Position numbers and translations under genes: made by a program. Positions 43,141 through 54,920 of a stretch of 64,000 nucleotides of DNA are shown here, one piece after another. Origin of the DNA: Aricia agestis (taxonomy: Eukaryota; Arthropoda; Insecta; Lepidoptera; Lycaenidae); NCBI RefSeq assembly GCF_905147365.1, contig NC_056425.1, positions 1,247,501-1,311,500 on the forward strand, in the 5' to 3' direction. Each line of letters opens with the position of its first letter. The first letter of the stretch is position 1. A model generated the notes under the pieces. The model saw only the letters and a program-made list of their open reading frames with translations. It was not told the origin of the DNA and did not search any database.

Positions 43141-43576
43141 TCGGCCAAGTGCGACTCGGACTCGCGCAGGAAGGGTTTCATACCGTTATAGAGAAAAAAA
43201 AAAGGCCAAAAGTTGTGTTTTTGTATGGGAGCCCTTAAATTTTATTTCTATTCTAATTTTATTAATAATTATTAAAGTACACATATGATTAAGGATTATG
43301 TGAAAATTTCAACTGCCTGCCTGTTGTCATTATTGATATCGAGCAAAAAAGGCCAAAAAAATCATGTTTGTTGTATGGGAGCCCCCCTTAAATAGTGATT
43401 TTATTTTGTTTACAGCATTTGTTGTTATAGCGGCAACAGATATACATAATCTGTAAAAAAATCAGAACTCTAGCTATAACGGTTCTTGAGATTCAGCCTG
43501 GAGACAGACAGACGGACAGACAACGAAGTCTTAGTATAATCGGTCGTTTTTACCCTTTGGGTACGGAACCCTAAAA
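43141..43576 (+). repeat. Family D repeat, intermediate variant
   Basis: TCGGCCAAGTGCGACTCGGA, GGTTTCATACCGTTATAGAG; internal CCCCCTTAAATAGTGATTTT; end CCCTTTGGGTACGGAACCC. Confidence 0.75.
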
Positions 43577-43973
43577 ACGGTGACTTGATAATTTTAACAA
43601 CCCAACTCCTCAAATGATCGAGGATCATGAGGATGTTTAACAATTTATTTGGTTCTGTTTCACTACCTGTTGCCCGCGACTTAGTCCGCGTTAGCATAGT
43701 ATAATAATTTTAAAAGAGATGGATATTTTTTTCCCAAAAAAAGTGTACTTATGTTTAGTTTAGGGTACTATTATTTTACTTTTAATTTATAACTTTGTTC
43801 CTAAAAAAGGAGAATCAAAACTCCAGTTCCAGCCTAGCCCTCCATATTGGTAATTAAATGATAGTCAAAAAGTGTATGTTTAGTTTAGGGTACGATAATT
43901 TCACTTTAATTTATAACTTCGTTCCTATCAAAACTCAACACTGACGACGCGACTACATTTCCAGGTGGGGGAG

Positions 43974-44025
43974 GTTTGGTACAGGCCAGAGGCGAAGGGG
44001 CCTTCGCCTCTGGCCTGTACCAAAC
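43974..44025. repeat. GC-rich hairpin, 25-bp perfect arms, 2-nt loop
   Basis: Arms start GTTTGGTACAGGCCAGAGGC and are exact reverse complements around GG. Imperfect pairing extends outward (GGTGGGGGAGG with CCTCCCCACACC) to roughly 40 bp. Confidence 0.93.
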
Positions 44026-44070
44026 TCGGGCCTCCCCACACCATTTTGATATAAGTAACATTTACCTCCG

Positions 44071-44145
44071 ACCCCCCCCCCCCTCTCCTACCCCCCCCCC
44101 CCTCGATCCTCCCCTTCCTATTCCCATCCCCCCCTCCAATCCCGA
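44071..44145. repeat. C-tract cluster
   Basis: Runs of about 11 and 13 C, then C4-C6 groups. G-quadruplex or i-motif potential, next to the hairpin at 43974. Confidence 0.85.
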
Positions 44146-45034
44146 TTTTATTATAATATGTATTTGTATAGATATTGTATTGAAAAGATTTATGAATTCT
44201 TGCAATTATCAGGTGATTGCTCGTAAACCCGTAAGAAATTGATAATAATGTTTGCATATTTGAAATGTGCTAATAAATCTCTTTCTTTTGATACCCCACA
44301 CGACATTGTCAGGAAAAATATATTTTTTTGTTCTTTACTTTCAGTCCCCTAGATGGTGCTACAGTCAATTTAACGTGATGTCATGTAGCCTATAACCAGC
44401 GGACAGTCAAGAGGCTTCTAACGACACCTCATTTGTCTAAATGCGTTAAGTAGTTTTAAAGTTACGAGGGAACAGATGAACATCCATATCCACATAAATA
44501 CATACAAACATACATACATACATACAGTCCAAAATCATAACCCTCCTTTTTGCTTCGCCGTAGTCGGGTAAAAATGGATACTACATACAAAATTAACCAT
44601 GCTATGTGACTGTGAAACAATAATTTAAACGCCATTTTTAATTTCATCTCGCATAAAGAACTAAAGTATAAATTTCGTTTCACTCCTGGGAATATGCAAG
44701 TATCTTAAACATTTCCAGCCAGCAATAAAAGAAAATTAAAAGTGTTAGTGCTCCGCTATCATAACTCAAATCTAGACAAGATAGAGCACGCCCAGACCCA
44801 GCCACTCGCTGTTTCATTAGAATACTAAGTGAAATATTTATTCGTCAGTCAAATTGTGCAGAAGACTGGGGTTTTCAATTTTTGGAGCTTTAATTTCAAT
44901 GAGAATAAGGGTTACAATTTTGCGACAGATTGAAACGATCTGACTGGTTTCTTAGAAAAATATGTAATGCCGAACATAGAACCTCCTCCTTTTTGGAAAT
45001 CTATTAAAATGAACTGGTATGAACCAGTTTCTTC

Positions 45035-45211
45035 AGCCCCGGCCGCACATTATCCGAAATTTCTGATCAGAAAAATTCGGACGCCCGCCGGAACGCACTC
45101 TGTTCATAAATTTTGTTGTGGACCTCGCATACTATCATAATTCTGACGTGTCAAAATGTATGAGCAGCCGAACTTTTCTGATCAGAAATTCGGATAATGT
45201 ACGGCCGGGCT
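45035..45211. mobile_element. TIR MITE, 177 bp
   Basis: AGCCCCGGCCGCACATTATC and GATAATGTACGGCCGGGCT are inverted. Arms continue through TTCTGATCAGAA on both sides (about 40 bp). Outside, ACTGGTATGAACCAGTTTCT (45012-45031) and ACTGGTATGAACTGGTTTCT occur as a direct pair. Target duplication unclear. Confidence 0.78.
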
Positions 45212-45214
45212 AAA

Positions 45215-46520
45215 GCACTTTAACTGGTATGAACTGGTTTCTATGAAATCAAACGTTTTCTACAATATAACATGTAGTGCTTTAAATGAACTTTAACTAT
45301 CTCGCACTCGTCTCAACTATAAGAGCACCTTAAGATAAAATGTATGAGAAAAGTCCATTCTTCATGGTTAGCCCGCATAATTTCGATAAATCTCGCTGAT
45401 ATCAGGATTATCAGATTCTAGACTCGGGGATTACGTCGCGTCTTTCCAGAAAATTCTGTCAGTTACCTGTAATACCTAGTCGGAGACTAGCTTGCTAAAA
45501 TTACTATCTGTATGCAGAGCTATGTCTATACCCATAGCTTATCCAGGCTAATCGATCTAGGTATTTGACTCTACCTTTTTGCGCTCTTTTGATAAAAAAA
45601 ACGGGTCCCAAACGACGAGTAATGCTCATCTTTCGAAAGTCTGTTCTTTAGTCTGCTATCGGAATCGTTCTTATTATCGGTTCTTATCATAAATATTACT
45701 GTTAAATTAGAACGTTTTAATAATAACCGTAAAAAAGTGGCACGATCGTTTTCATACAAATGGAGTGACATGCGGTATCTATCTTGATCTATGTCTGTGG
45801 GTGTTGTGAACTTTTATTGTATGTAACTTGACATCGCAATTTTGTAGGATAGAAGGAAAGTAGACCGCGCAGTGAAGTAAAGCCAATAATATCACCTTTT
45901 TTTAAACTTTTTATGCGTGTTGTTGACATAGATTAGTAACAGGATAAATGATTATTGTCGAAATAAAATACTTCTTCGTTTAACATGTACAGCAATATGG
46001 ATGTTTTAGCAGGAATTGACTGATGATGATGAGTTCAGAAACAATCGGGAGTTTGGCAGCGATCTATCGAACTTCTTTAAGTCCATTTGCTTTTCTATCT
46101 ATTTCAATTCTCTCATTAAGCACAATAAGAGTTTCACTATCAATTTCGACTCGAGACCGCCTCGGCGAGGATATCTGTGCAGATGATACTGCCTTATGGC
46201 TATACCGATGAGGTTGAGTTTAGCGTGAATTGGATAAGGTAGTGGTGGTAGCGCATGGAGGCTGTCCATTCATTGTGGAGAGCATAGATTGATGGGCGGG
46301 GCTGGCGGAGGTACGTGGTATACCGCAAACTACTGCTCTTTAGGTTGTACGATACGATATCGTAGTGATTTCCGGGATTCCAACTATGTTACGATATCGT
46401 ATGAATTTTGAAATCTATATTAGAATCTTTTGGACATAGGATTCGTGCATTGAAGACATGTTAATTAAGATTATTTTAAGGTATCTTACAATGTTTTACA
46501 ACATAATATTACACAAAAGG
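45215..46520. other. Unassigned, no gene
   Basis: No recognised TE. Frames are short and lack motifs. Confidence 0.4.
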
Positions 46521-46522
46521 TT

Positions 46523-46572
46523 ATTAATAAAGCAAGTTTCCTCGATCATACGAGGAAATTTGCTTTATTAAT
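46523..46572. repeat. Hairpin, 22-bp arms with one mismatch
   Basis: ATTAATAAAGCAAGTTTCCT... with a 6-nt loop ATCATA and the complementary arm ending TTGCTTTATTAAT. Confidence 0.9.
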
Positions 46573-46579
46573 CATTTTA

Positions 46580-47350
46580 TCATAAGATACAAGACGCGTA
46601 ACTACGTATAACTTTTAGTGTTTAGATGTTTAGGAGTATTCAAAAGAGGAACTTGGAAACTATACCTAATCGCTATTATAGCGAAAAACTACTAGTCATT
46701 TTCACCATGATTTCAGTCGAAGATACGTTATAGGTGCAATAAGATATATTCAAAACTTAAATATCATAATTTTCGTCAACGACACATCGTATCGTACGGT
46801 GTAAGTGTAATGTCGTTAGTACAGTCACGGGCTGAGTTAAGTTGATATATCGGCGGTGCTTGAAGACGCGTAGGTGAGACAGATGTAATCTCCGCCCGCG
46901 ACTTATTCGCCGCATTAAAATAAATCGTCCGATAAAAATTACCCCATTGGCTGTACGCAAACTAGGTTTAACTTATCTAAAGTTTAACGGTAAATTTGGC
47001 TATTGGGAGGTGCTAAATAAAATTAATTGTGTTTTAAGACTCTCCTTTTATATGTGCACCATCACGATGTTTTTCTGAAACAAAAAAAAAAACAAGTAAA
47101 AAAAAAAGATTATTTTTTGGTAATTCCCTTTACTGAGCAATTACCAAGCTGAAAATTACGATGCTGTGAGACGGAAAATTTTCATTCATTTTACATCTTT
47201 AATTCCATTCACCATACAACATACAAACACATACAAACACAACAAGAAATAGTAGAAACCGCTACACCTTTTTAGAAATAAGAAGCATGCATTCGAGTAA
47301 AGAAACAACCGAGTAAATTCGAAACCAAGAAAATCTTTGGATATCACGTC
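46580..47350. other. Unassigned, no gene
   Basis: No recognised element. Confidence 0.4.
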
Positions 47351-47351
47351 A

Positions 47352-47451
47352 GGGCCTCTATCATGAGCTCTTAAATCCATTCACTTTACGTCGTTATACA
47401 GTCAGACAATGACGTAAAAAGAATGGATTTAAGAGCTCATGATAGAGGCCC
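47352..47451. repeat. 100-nt hairpin, 41-bp near-perfect arms
   Basis: GGGCCTCTATCATGAGCTCT... pairs with ...AGAGCTCATGATAGAGGCCC; 18-nt loop; two mismatches near the loop. Could be a minimal MITE or a hairpin RNA. No target duplication found. Confidence 0.93.
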
Positions 47452-47459
47452 AGTACACT

Positions 47460-48150
47460 CTTAATCACGTCAGTATTAAAACTGAATTAAAATCGTAACT
47501 TCTACTTTTAGAATTTCTTACGCAGGTTTTTCTTGCCGGGTAAGATGATAGCCAACATAGACTTTCCTGAAAATTTTTATAACAAATTCAAAATAAAACA
47601 TTTTCCTTTTCATTTCATTTCACCAACTTTAGATACGTTTGTATAACACATTAGTGCAAAATTACTTTTATTCGAACAACATTTTGGCTGCAAAAATAAC
47701 AATTGTAACTATTAACACTTCTAGCTTGCCTATAACTTCTTCGTTTTGCGTTTAGCTACCATACTCCGTCCTTATTGCCGGGATTCAGAGTTCATTATCA
47801 TATGGCAGGTGTATTTAAGCTGTATATAAGTTTGGGAGGCTGATAGCGAGGCTGCCAAGAGATGGTCACTTGGGTTATGTTGCTCTTTTTGAATTCATAC
47901 TACACTCAGGAGTATTGGCTTTTAATAATAGCACATTATACATTACCTAATCGGAACTAATGGTTATATACTAATATTAAACAAATCAGTCTGTTTGTCT
48001 TTGTCACAAAACAATGTGATATTCTGTAGGGTTTGTAAGTGTCCATTACATTTTCCGGTGGAAAAGTATTAAAAAGTTATTCTTTCAGCGATATTACCTT
48101 CACAGTGAACTATGCACATCCATGTCTACTTTTCTTACTGTTCCAGTTTT
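47460..48150. other. Unassigned, no gene
   Basis: No recognised element. Confidence 0.4.
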
Positions 48151-48156
48151 CATATA

Positions 48157-48910
48157 GACAGACGCCTCCGTAGTCTAGTAGTATAGAGCGCGGCTCTTGA
48201 CTCGGAGATCGTGGGTTCGATTCCCGCGTTGGAAACATGTTATTTCCAAGTTTGGTTAGGACAATGCAGGCTGATCACCTGATTGTCTGACAAGTAAGAT
48301 TATCCATGCGTCGGATGGGCATGTAAAAAGTCGGTCCTGCGCCTGATCTCTCGCCGGTCGTGTCGGTCTTCCATCCCATTAGGTTATGAGAGGAAAGGAA
48401 TAGAGGGTGCTCTTGTGTACTGCGCACACACTTGGGCACTATAAAATTACTCCTGCGTAGCTGGCCTGGTTTCAATGAAACCGGTCACCGTCACTGAAAC
48501 TTATGTGGGAGCTATTATTATTATATAGACAGACGAATGGAGACACTTGGATTTATATTAAATTAATATTTTTAATCACCATACATTTTATGATGATAAA
48601 AAATATTAATATACAGTGTGTTAGTGTAAACACCGTTATCCTTGAAACCTTCAAATGAGCCCGTCAAAATGAACAACTTTTTCTATGAGAACAATGCTGG
48701 GAACTCAAAAAAATGCCGTCTTCATATGGGTATGGTATGGGTACCAATTGTATGGATATTATGAAGACAGATTTTTTTGAGTTCCCAGCACTGTTCTCAT
48801 AGAAAAAGTTGTTCATTTTGACGGGCTTATTTAATGATTTCAAGGATAACGGTGTTTACACTAACATCTTGTAAGTATAATATAAATCCAAGTGTATCCA
48901 TTCGTCTGTG
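48157..48910. mobile_element. Nested-arm foldback MITE, carrying a SINE B
   Basis: Outer ends GACAGACGAATGGA and TCCATTCGTCTGTG flanked by TA, with arms through CACTTGGATTTATATTA. A second inner inverted repeat of roughly 100 bp (48619-48866) includes TGTTAGTGTAAACACCGTTA and ATGAACAACTTTTTCTATGA. The SINE at 48165-48522 interrupts the left end. TA suggests a mariner-type MITE. Confidence 0.8.
48165..48522 (+). mobile_element. SINE B with perfect 13-bp target duplication
   Basis: CCTCCGTAGTCTAGTAGTAT head; box A TAGTCTAGTAG; box B GGTTCGATTCC (48214-48224); ends GTGGGAGCTATTATTATT. ATATAGACAGACG occurs at 48152-48164 and 48523-48535. The intact duplication and promoter boxes mark it as young. 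Confidence 0.93.
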
Positions 48911-48914
48911 TATT

Positions 48915-49390
48915 AACTATTTCTCCGTTTCCTCTTCATTTTTAAATCAGCGCAGTGAACCGATATTGATGAATGAAGTATGGAAATACTTTTAGGCTCT
49001 TAATAAAAATACAGAAAACATAACCGTTTCTGGCTGTCGGGTAAAAATGTACAGTTCCATGCGATAACCAAAATTGTTCCCAAAAAAGTTGCAACAATAA
49101 GTATTTATTAAAATTGCAATCATCTAACTGGAAACCTAAACCCAACCTATAACAATTTAGGTTACTTCTTTTCACTCTTTATGACCAAAATAGCCAGAAT
49201 AAAATAATTAGTATTAATTTAAGACATGAAGTTTTACTGAGAGCGGCCAAGTCCATCTATATGCAAAATTGCAAATGGACTTGGTTCTTTATTAAATTTA
49301 TTCAGAATTTGTTGAAATTATTCATAGCTACTTACCCAACTAGAGTTAAAACTATTAAACAAAAACCGTATTCGAAATTACTTCAAAAAC
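48915..49390. other. Helitron-interior remnant and unassigned DNA
   Basis: AGTGAACCGATATTGATGAA, TACTTTTAGGCTC and ATGTACAGTTCCATGCGATA (48950-49100) are decayed Helitron interior. The palindromic ATGGACTTGG/CCAAGTCCAT lies near 49248-49280. Confidence 0.4.
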
Positions 49391-49395
49391 GTTTA

Positions 49396-49585
49396 AGCCC
49401 GTGACAGATTTAGCTATAATATATATTAATATACCTACCATACTATAATATATATTATAGTAGCTACCAGAAATATATATTATAGCTGAATGTGCGGTCA
49501 CGCGAAAATGAGTATAGAAAATATATAGTAATATGCCTAGCTATGAAAATATTAATATATATTATAGCTAAGTCTGTGACGGGCT
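49396..49585. mobile_element. PIF/Harbinger-like MITE, intact copy
   Basis: AGCCCGTGACAGATTTAGCT ... AGCTAAGTCTGTGACGGGCT, 190 bp, flanked by TTA at 49393-49395 and 49586-49588. Reverse sibling of 2792-3183 without its Helitron. Confidence 0.85.
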
Positions 49586-49599
49586 TTATGTTTTGATGA

Positions 49600-50720
49600 T
49601 AATAGTTAAAGCTGTAATGGGCATTTTCCAAAAAAAATCACATGCACTTTTAAATTTTTTTCGTTAAAATAGGGTATTTTAAGAATATAAATTGAATAAT
49701 TTTGAAATTCATTGGCTAGTTTTTTCTCAATAAATTTTTAAAGTTTCGCTCTGACGTCATCATCGGCGGCCAATTGACCTCTACTGTATGTTTTAAATTT
49801 CCTTTCAATCTTATTTATAATGGCTGGTTCGTCAAATGCAAGTTCTCATTAAGTGAAAGCTGATACGAGAAGTTTGAACTAGATCATTGAAGCAAACGTA
49901 AATATGTAGTACATCTTTTAAAATATAAACAGACGAACATATTATAATCTCCTCCTTTTTGGAAGTCAGTTTTAAAACATTCCTTTATAATAATCTGCCT
50001 CAAATGCTGTGTACCTTTTACAATATTTTTTGCATACTTATAATTGCAAATACAAATAAACAATAATTATACTTCTTTTCGCACTACAAATTTTCAGGCA
50101 GATCCATATATAAAACGCATTGTATAACGTTTTGCTTGAAACCATCGTCACACCTTTGCCGTTGCCAATTTGGTCAATGGTCATAATGAAATTTTTTCAG
50201 CCAATCCACCGTTTGGTCGGCGAATGAAAATATCTGACATTTGTGAGATATGAAAACCGGTTTTTATTTCACGTTTGCCGTTCAGGACATTCCACACTTT
50301 TTGCGCTCTAAAATGTGTTAATTAAGAAAGAATGTACGGGATTGTTAACGTCTAGACCTGTGCAGTTTTTACAGTTGTTATGTTTCTATTCCTACTCTAT
50401 GCCTCATTCGATTATTGTTCATTCGAATATATTTTCATTCTTTATCATTATCAACAGCTTTTGTTTTCTTTCAATACTTTCCAGTGAAATATGTCCATCT
50501 TTCTCGTCAATGCAGTCGTTCGGTCCGTTTTATTGGACAGTTAAGCACACATCACCGTACCTCACAGAAGACGAATATTATGCTCATGTATGCTTGTAGC
50601 AAGGCAATCATATTGACAAATTTGAAGATAGCATTCATTGTCAAAGCCAAGCTTCAACGTATTATACTAAAAGGCGTTTTACAGTATGTACCGTTCAGCA
50701 CATCGGTGCCCCACTTTTCA
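49600..50720. other. Unassigned, no gene supported
   Basis: Overlapping 94- and 115-residue frames at 50315-50762 are in different phases, run into a SINE and show no motif. I do not call them genes. Confidence 0.4.
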
Positions 50721-50724
50721 TTAA

Positions 50725-51057
50725 CGCCTCCGTGGTCTAGTGGTACAGAACGCGGCTCTTGACTCGAAGGTCGCGGGTTCGATTCCCGCGTCGGAAACAT
50801 GTTATTTCCAAGTTTGGTTAGGACAATGCAGGAATGATCACCTGATTGTCTGACAAGTAAGATGATCCATGCGTCGGATGGGCATGTAAAAAGTCGGTCC
50901 TGCGCCTGATCTCTCGCCGGTCGTGTCGGTCTTCCGTCCCACTGGGTTATGAGAGTAAAGGAATAGAGAGTGCTCTTGTGTACTGCGCACACACTTGGGC
51001 ACTATAAAATTACTCCTGTGTGGCTGGCCTGGTTTTAATGAAAAAGGTGTGGGAACT
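50725..51057 (+). mobile_element. SINE B, full length
   Basis: GCCTCCGTGGTCTAGTGGTA; box A TGGTCTAGTGG (50733-50743); box B GGTTCGATTCC (50776-50786 region). Followed by GGACAATGCAGGAATGATCA and GATCTCTCGCCGGTCGTGTC. Ends GGTGTGGGAACTATTATGAT. A flanking TTTTCA pair is a weak duplication. Confidence 0.9.
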
Positions 51058-51396
51058 ATTATGATATTTTCACTCCTACTGCTACCTACCAGGTAAACAT
51101 CAGGATTTTGTGAATTCTATAAATAAAAGCATACAAAGAAAGGAACATAAATTCTTTGTCAACAAACTTGAGAAATTAAGACGATAAAATTGTAATTGCC
51201 CGTATCAAGTACCAATAAGAACTCGTATTGTAGGTCAAAGACCATGTAATTAGCAACAAAGAAGTAATCGTGTCGTAAGGTGACTCATTATTGTCTACCT
51301 CGTACTCGTAGGAAGCCATCGATCACTCTGTATGCAAAGCTGTCTTAAGTCGGCTTAATGTACCGTCCGCAAATTATGACTTATCCTTACTAATAT

Positions 51397-51480
51397 AATG
51401 TAAAAGTGTATGTCTGTTACCTCTTCGCGCTAAACTACTGGAGTGATTTAAATAAAATTTGTTATACGAATTTTACGAAT
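51397..51480 (+). mobile_element. Helitron 5' fragment
   Basis: TTACTAATATAATGTAAAAG, GTCTGTTACCTCTTCGCGCT and ACTGGAGTGATTTAAAT follow the Helitron 5' module order. Confidence 0.5.
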
Positions 51481-51489
51481 ATGCGTGGT

Positions 51490-51823
51490 GGCCGATAAGA
51501 AAAATCTTCCGATCGAACGAGATAGCACGCTTTTATAACGAAGTTCCTTATCGCGCGTTCGGTGTAAAGGAGGCTAGACAGAACGATATTGGACCTCGAC
51601 ACTTTTTATTAATACCTGCATAGTAGGGGCAGCGGGCGTTGTTAGTATTCCTGTGCGTCAACTAGATGGCATTTTTTGAGAATAAATAGCGACGCGTTGT
51701 TAGTATTTCTGGGCGTCAATAAATGTCGTTTTTTATATTTTTTTGAGTGTATATTATGTATAGAGGTTTTTTAAACATAAGAAACGACTTCGTTCCATTC
51801 GGGTGTCAACCTCTCAAGTTTTT
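51490..51823 (+). repeat. Family E repeat, two-subunit form
   Basis: GCGCGTTCGGTGTAAAGGAG, CTGCATAGTAGGGGCAGCGG, then two CGTTGTTAGTATT units 58 bp apart (51637 and 51695), TTGAGTGTATATTATGTATA and CAACCTCTCAAGTTTTT. Confidence 0.75.
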
Positions 51824-52088
51824 GTGCAGATTTTCGTCATTGCATATAGCATCTCGCCGTGCTCAGAAACTTCGATAGCGCGATGCAGGATTGGGCGCTA
51901 ATTGTGGGTACGACCACAAGATACTTTGAGAGACGGGAACGGAGTTGGGGGCAACAGTTTTGGCGCAGCGGTGTTTGCAGGTGCCATCGTAATGGCGCAA
52001 TTTCACTGTCGATTACACAGCATTTGAGCACGATCCCACATCACTTTCCCGAAGTGCTATTTCGAGGCCTGTTCGGTGCAAAAGTAGC

Positions 52089-52245
52089 TAAGGTTCACTA
52101 GGTAGCAGTCATTGACTCCCTGTCAAAAACTTGTCATTTTCTATATAAACCGCGATTGACAATAAGGTGTCAGATGTTGTCAATCGCGGCTTTGTATAGA
52201 AAATGACAAGTTTTTTACCGCCAAGTTACACTGAGAGAACCTTAG
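52089..52245. mobile_element. MITE with long hairpin core
   Basis: CTAAGGTTC and GAACCTTAG at the ends. Inner arms 52126-52215 (AAAAACTTGTCATTTTCTAT, ACCGCGATTGACAA) pair almost perfectly around a 14-nt loop. Target duplication unclear. Confidence 0.75.
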
Positions 52246-52450
52246 TAACTATTTCTTTGGGTAATATAAAAAGGGCTGGAGAATAAAATAACATTCATTG
52301 CTACATTCAAAGTACTGCAGAGAATATCCTCTACATAATAGTACAAAGTTTTTCATCGCAACACGTGCTTCTTTATTCCATTTTGAGATCAAGGTGAGAG
52401 AATTCCCTAAAGGTTTCACTGTAAAATAACGCTTTAAGTGAGAATCATAA

Positions 52451-52580
52451 CGGTGCGTTCAGATGTGCGCGTTTTCGGTACGTTTTCTGTGCGTTTTCTC
52501 TGTGTTTTCTGCTGCAGCGTTTGAGAAAACTCGCAAACTGAATCCGCGCGTGCAGAAAACGCGTATGTCTGAACGCGCCC
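52451..52580. mobile_element. Small TIR element, possible TAAC duplication
   Basis: GGTGCGTTCAGATGTGCGCG with CGCGTATGTCTGAACGCGCC, and TAAC next to both ends. Interior GTTTTCTGTGCGTTTTCTCT is a short direct repeat. Confidence 0.6.
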
Positions 52581-52605
52581 TAACGTGGTGTTGATTTATT
52601 TTTGA

Positions 52606-52807
52606 CTAGATGACGCCCGCAACTCCGTTTTTCGCTTATCACGCGGGGACCGTACATTTTTCCGAGGTAAAAAGTATCCAATATTCTTTTCCGGCACTCC
52701 AAGTATCTTCATATCAAATTTCAGCAAAATCGGTTCAGCTGTTTGGCTGTGAAGAGGTAACAGACAGACAAACAAATACACTTTCGCATTTAAAATATTA
52801 GTGTGGA
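52606..52807 (-). mobile_element. Non-autonomous Helitron, full length (202 bp)
   Basis: Minus strand: A, TCCACACTAATATTTTAAAT, GCGAAAGTG ... CGGAGTTGCGGGCGTCATCTAG (read in parts), T. It is the cleanest uninterrupted copy of the 25617 family, although the left side of its 3' hairpin is mutated (CGAAAAACGG). Confidence 0.8.
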
Positions 52808-52989
52808 TTCTAGAACGGGATCGCACATTTCTATCGTGATTATGTGATCTATTCTAGCATTTAAATTAATATAATTTATAACAAACTTCATCCAAATTAG
52901 TTCGCCAGTAAGCATGAAGTAAAAGATAGATAGATAAGCGGACAAATAGACAAACAAACAATTTTTGCATTTTATTAAATCATGCTGTA

Positions 52990-53096
52990 GAAAGCCGGCA
53001 TCGCACCTGCAGGCTTCAGCTCTTCTGATGTTGCGAGTGTCCATGAGCGACGGTAGTTGCTTTCCATCAGGTGACCCGTTTGCACGTTTGCCCCCT
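52990..53096 (+). mobile_element. SINE A tail fragment
   Basis: AAGCCGGCATCGCACCTGCA, TCTTCTGATGTTGCGAGTGT and GGTGACCCGTTTGCACGTTT. No poly-A, no 5' half. Confidence 0.75.
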
Positions 53097-53099
53097 AAC

Positions 53100-54915
53100 T
53101 CTATGCACAAAACGAGTCCGGTCGGGTCTCCGATCAATCTGACCGGCTCCACCCCATAAGGAAACTTTAACAACACAATTTAATTAACATCATTAAACGC
53201 GGGTTAACGAATTTTGCCCGTAATGAGCTTACATCAGTTTTCCGCAATATTGGTAAAATAACCGACCGTAATAAACAAATTCCGTAATTCACTTAACTTG
53301 CTGACCCTATACTCACTAAACGCATCATGTTGGTGAAAGTTAAAGGCAGAAGCGATTAAATATTATTAAAAACAATTAATGCACTAAAAGTGCGAAGGCA
53401 GACTGGATGCCTTATGGCATTATCTTACCAGCTAACTACTGGGCAAAACGTTAATTAAACATTTTTTTTTCTTCATTTTGATTTTTAAAACGTTAGCAAA
53501 CCCCATAAATTCAGATCGCAGCTCAGTGAAAGAATACACTATAATAATAACATGTAAATATTTTGTTCGATTTATTTTAAATTATGTTTATATTTGGATT
53601 TATATAAATTGAAACAGATCCGTCTGCTACCTTACGCATAAACTTCTGAATCAATCAAATTTGACATGTGGTATCAAGACTGTGGTATCGATCCCCGCCT
53701 TTTAACCGAATGTTCGTGTGAGGGAAGCTGTACGCAATCTCTGAAATATCTGATATATCTCTGATAAACGATTTTACAATGAATTAAAATATAAATCGCT
53801 AGCGCTCGTACTTTGTCCAGCGCCTGTGAATCCATGAGTCAGGAAACGCAGCGTTATCAGAACGCTGAAACATGGCCGGGCATATTTACACAATCGGTTA
53901 TAAAAGTGCACCATACTAGTAAACCACCCCGGCTTATCGCTTTTTATACCGTATAGTAACTTTATTTTTTTAAATCTAGTAGCTATAAAAAGTGCCTTAG
54001 GGCCTAAGTATAAATAAAAAATATAAATAAAAAGCGCTTATTTCCATATCCTTTTTTTAAATTTTTTGATGCTAAATTGTTAGTATAAGTGCCTATGGAC
54101 TATAGTATTTAAACTAATAATATTTACGACTATGGTGAAAACAATCTTATATTTTTTTTAATCATTTTACGGTTGAGACCATAAAAGTGTAACTACAATA
54201 TTATATTCACAGAAATAAAAAATCCTTTCTAGAATCATGTTCCAGAAGGTTACGAAGGAAAATCTGCGGCAGAAATTATTATAATTATGTTAAAACATCA
54301 ATCTTATGAGTAACGTCAATAAGAAAAAAAAGAATATGCGCGTGCGCCGCGTAACTCACAACAAAGACAAAACAAATGACAGACGCTCATCGCTGTAGAT
54401 ATTTTTGTCACAGTTATAGTAATTATGTCAAATGCATCATGTTCCTTTGTCTCACACGCCCCTTATGTGGGCCACGGAATAATAGCTGATATTATTGCAT
54501 TTACGGTTATAATTATTGTTACCTGTAGGCTGTAATATTATAATAGTACACGGAATCAGATTTTTTAATTAAACTTACTGTACTGGTGAGTGGACGTAGA
54601 AGTGACGAATGAACTTGGTGATTATACTTTCAGAAAAGTTAACAATTAAAAATGTATAGAATTTGACAGAAATAGTGAATATACAGAGTGTAACAAAAGA
54701 GTATGAAGTTCACTATAAAAGTAGTAGCGCAGTAAGAGTTACTTTTCACGTCTATTTTTGTGAGAAACGCCCTAACGTCATGAATTTGCCCATATTATCA
54801 TTTAAAAATGTTACTCTTTTACCGCTGTTACTTTCACAGTAAACTCTGCTATACACATCCTGAAGTATTATCACTTTGTTGTGTTTCAGAAGAGGCTGAA
54901 ACTTAGTCCCGTGTA
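53100..54915. other. Long AT-rich stretch without recognised features
   Basis: Only GCATTATCTTACCAGCTAAC near 53430, possibly a retroelement tail. A decayed CGGTATCGATCCCCGCC-like tRNA box near 53685 is too weak to call. No gene. Confidence 0.4.
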
Positions 54916-54920
54916 TAAAT

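Noticed and set aside
50415..50762. 115-residue frame
   Set aside because: Overlaps another frame in different phase and ends inside a SINE B; no domain seen.
50727..50800. Candidate tRNA genes at 48165, 50725, 28924 and 29126
   Set aside because: Boxes A and B are good, but each is followed by the same SINE body, and the acceptor stem does not close as a functional tRNA.
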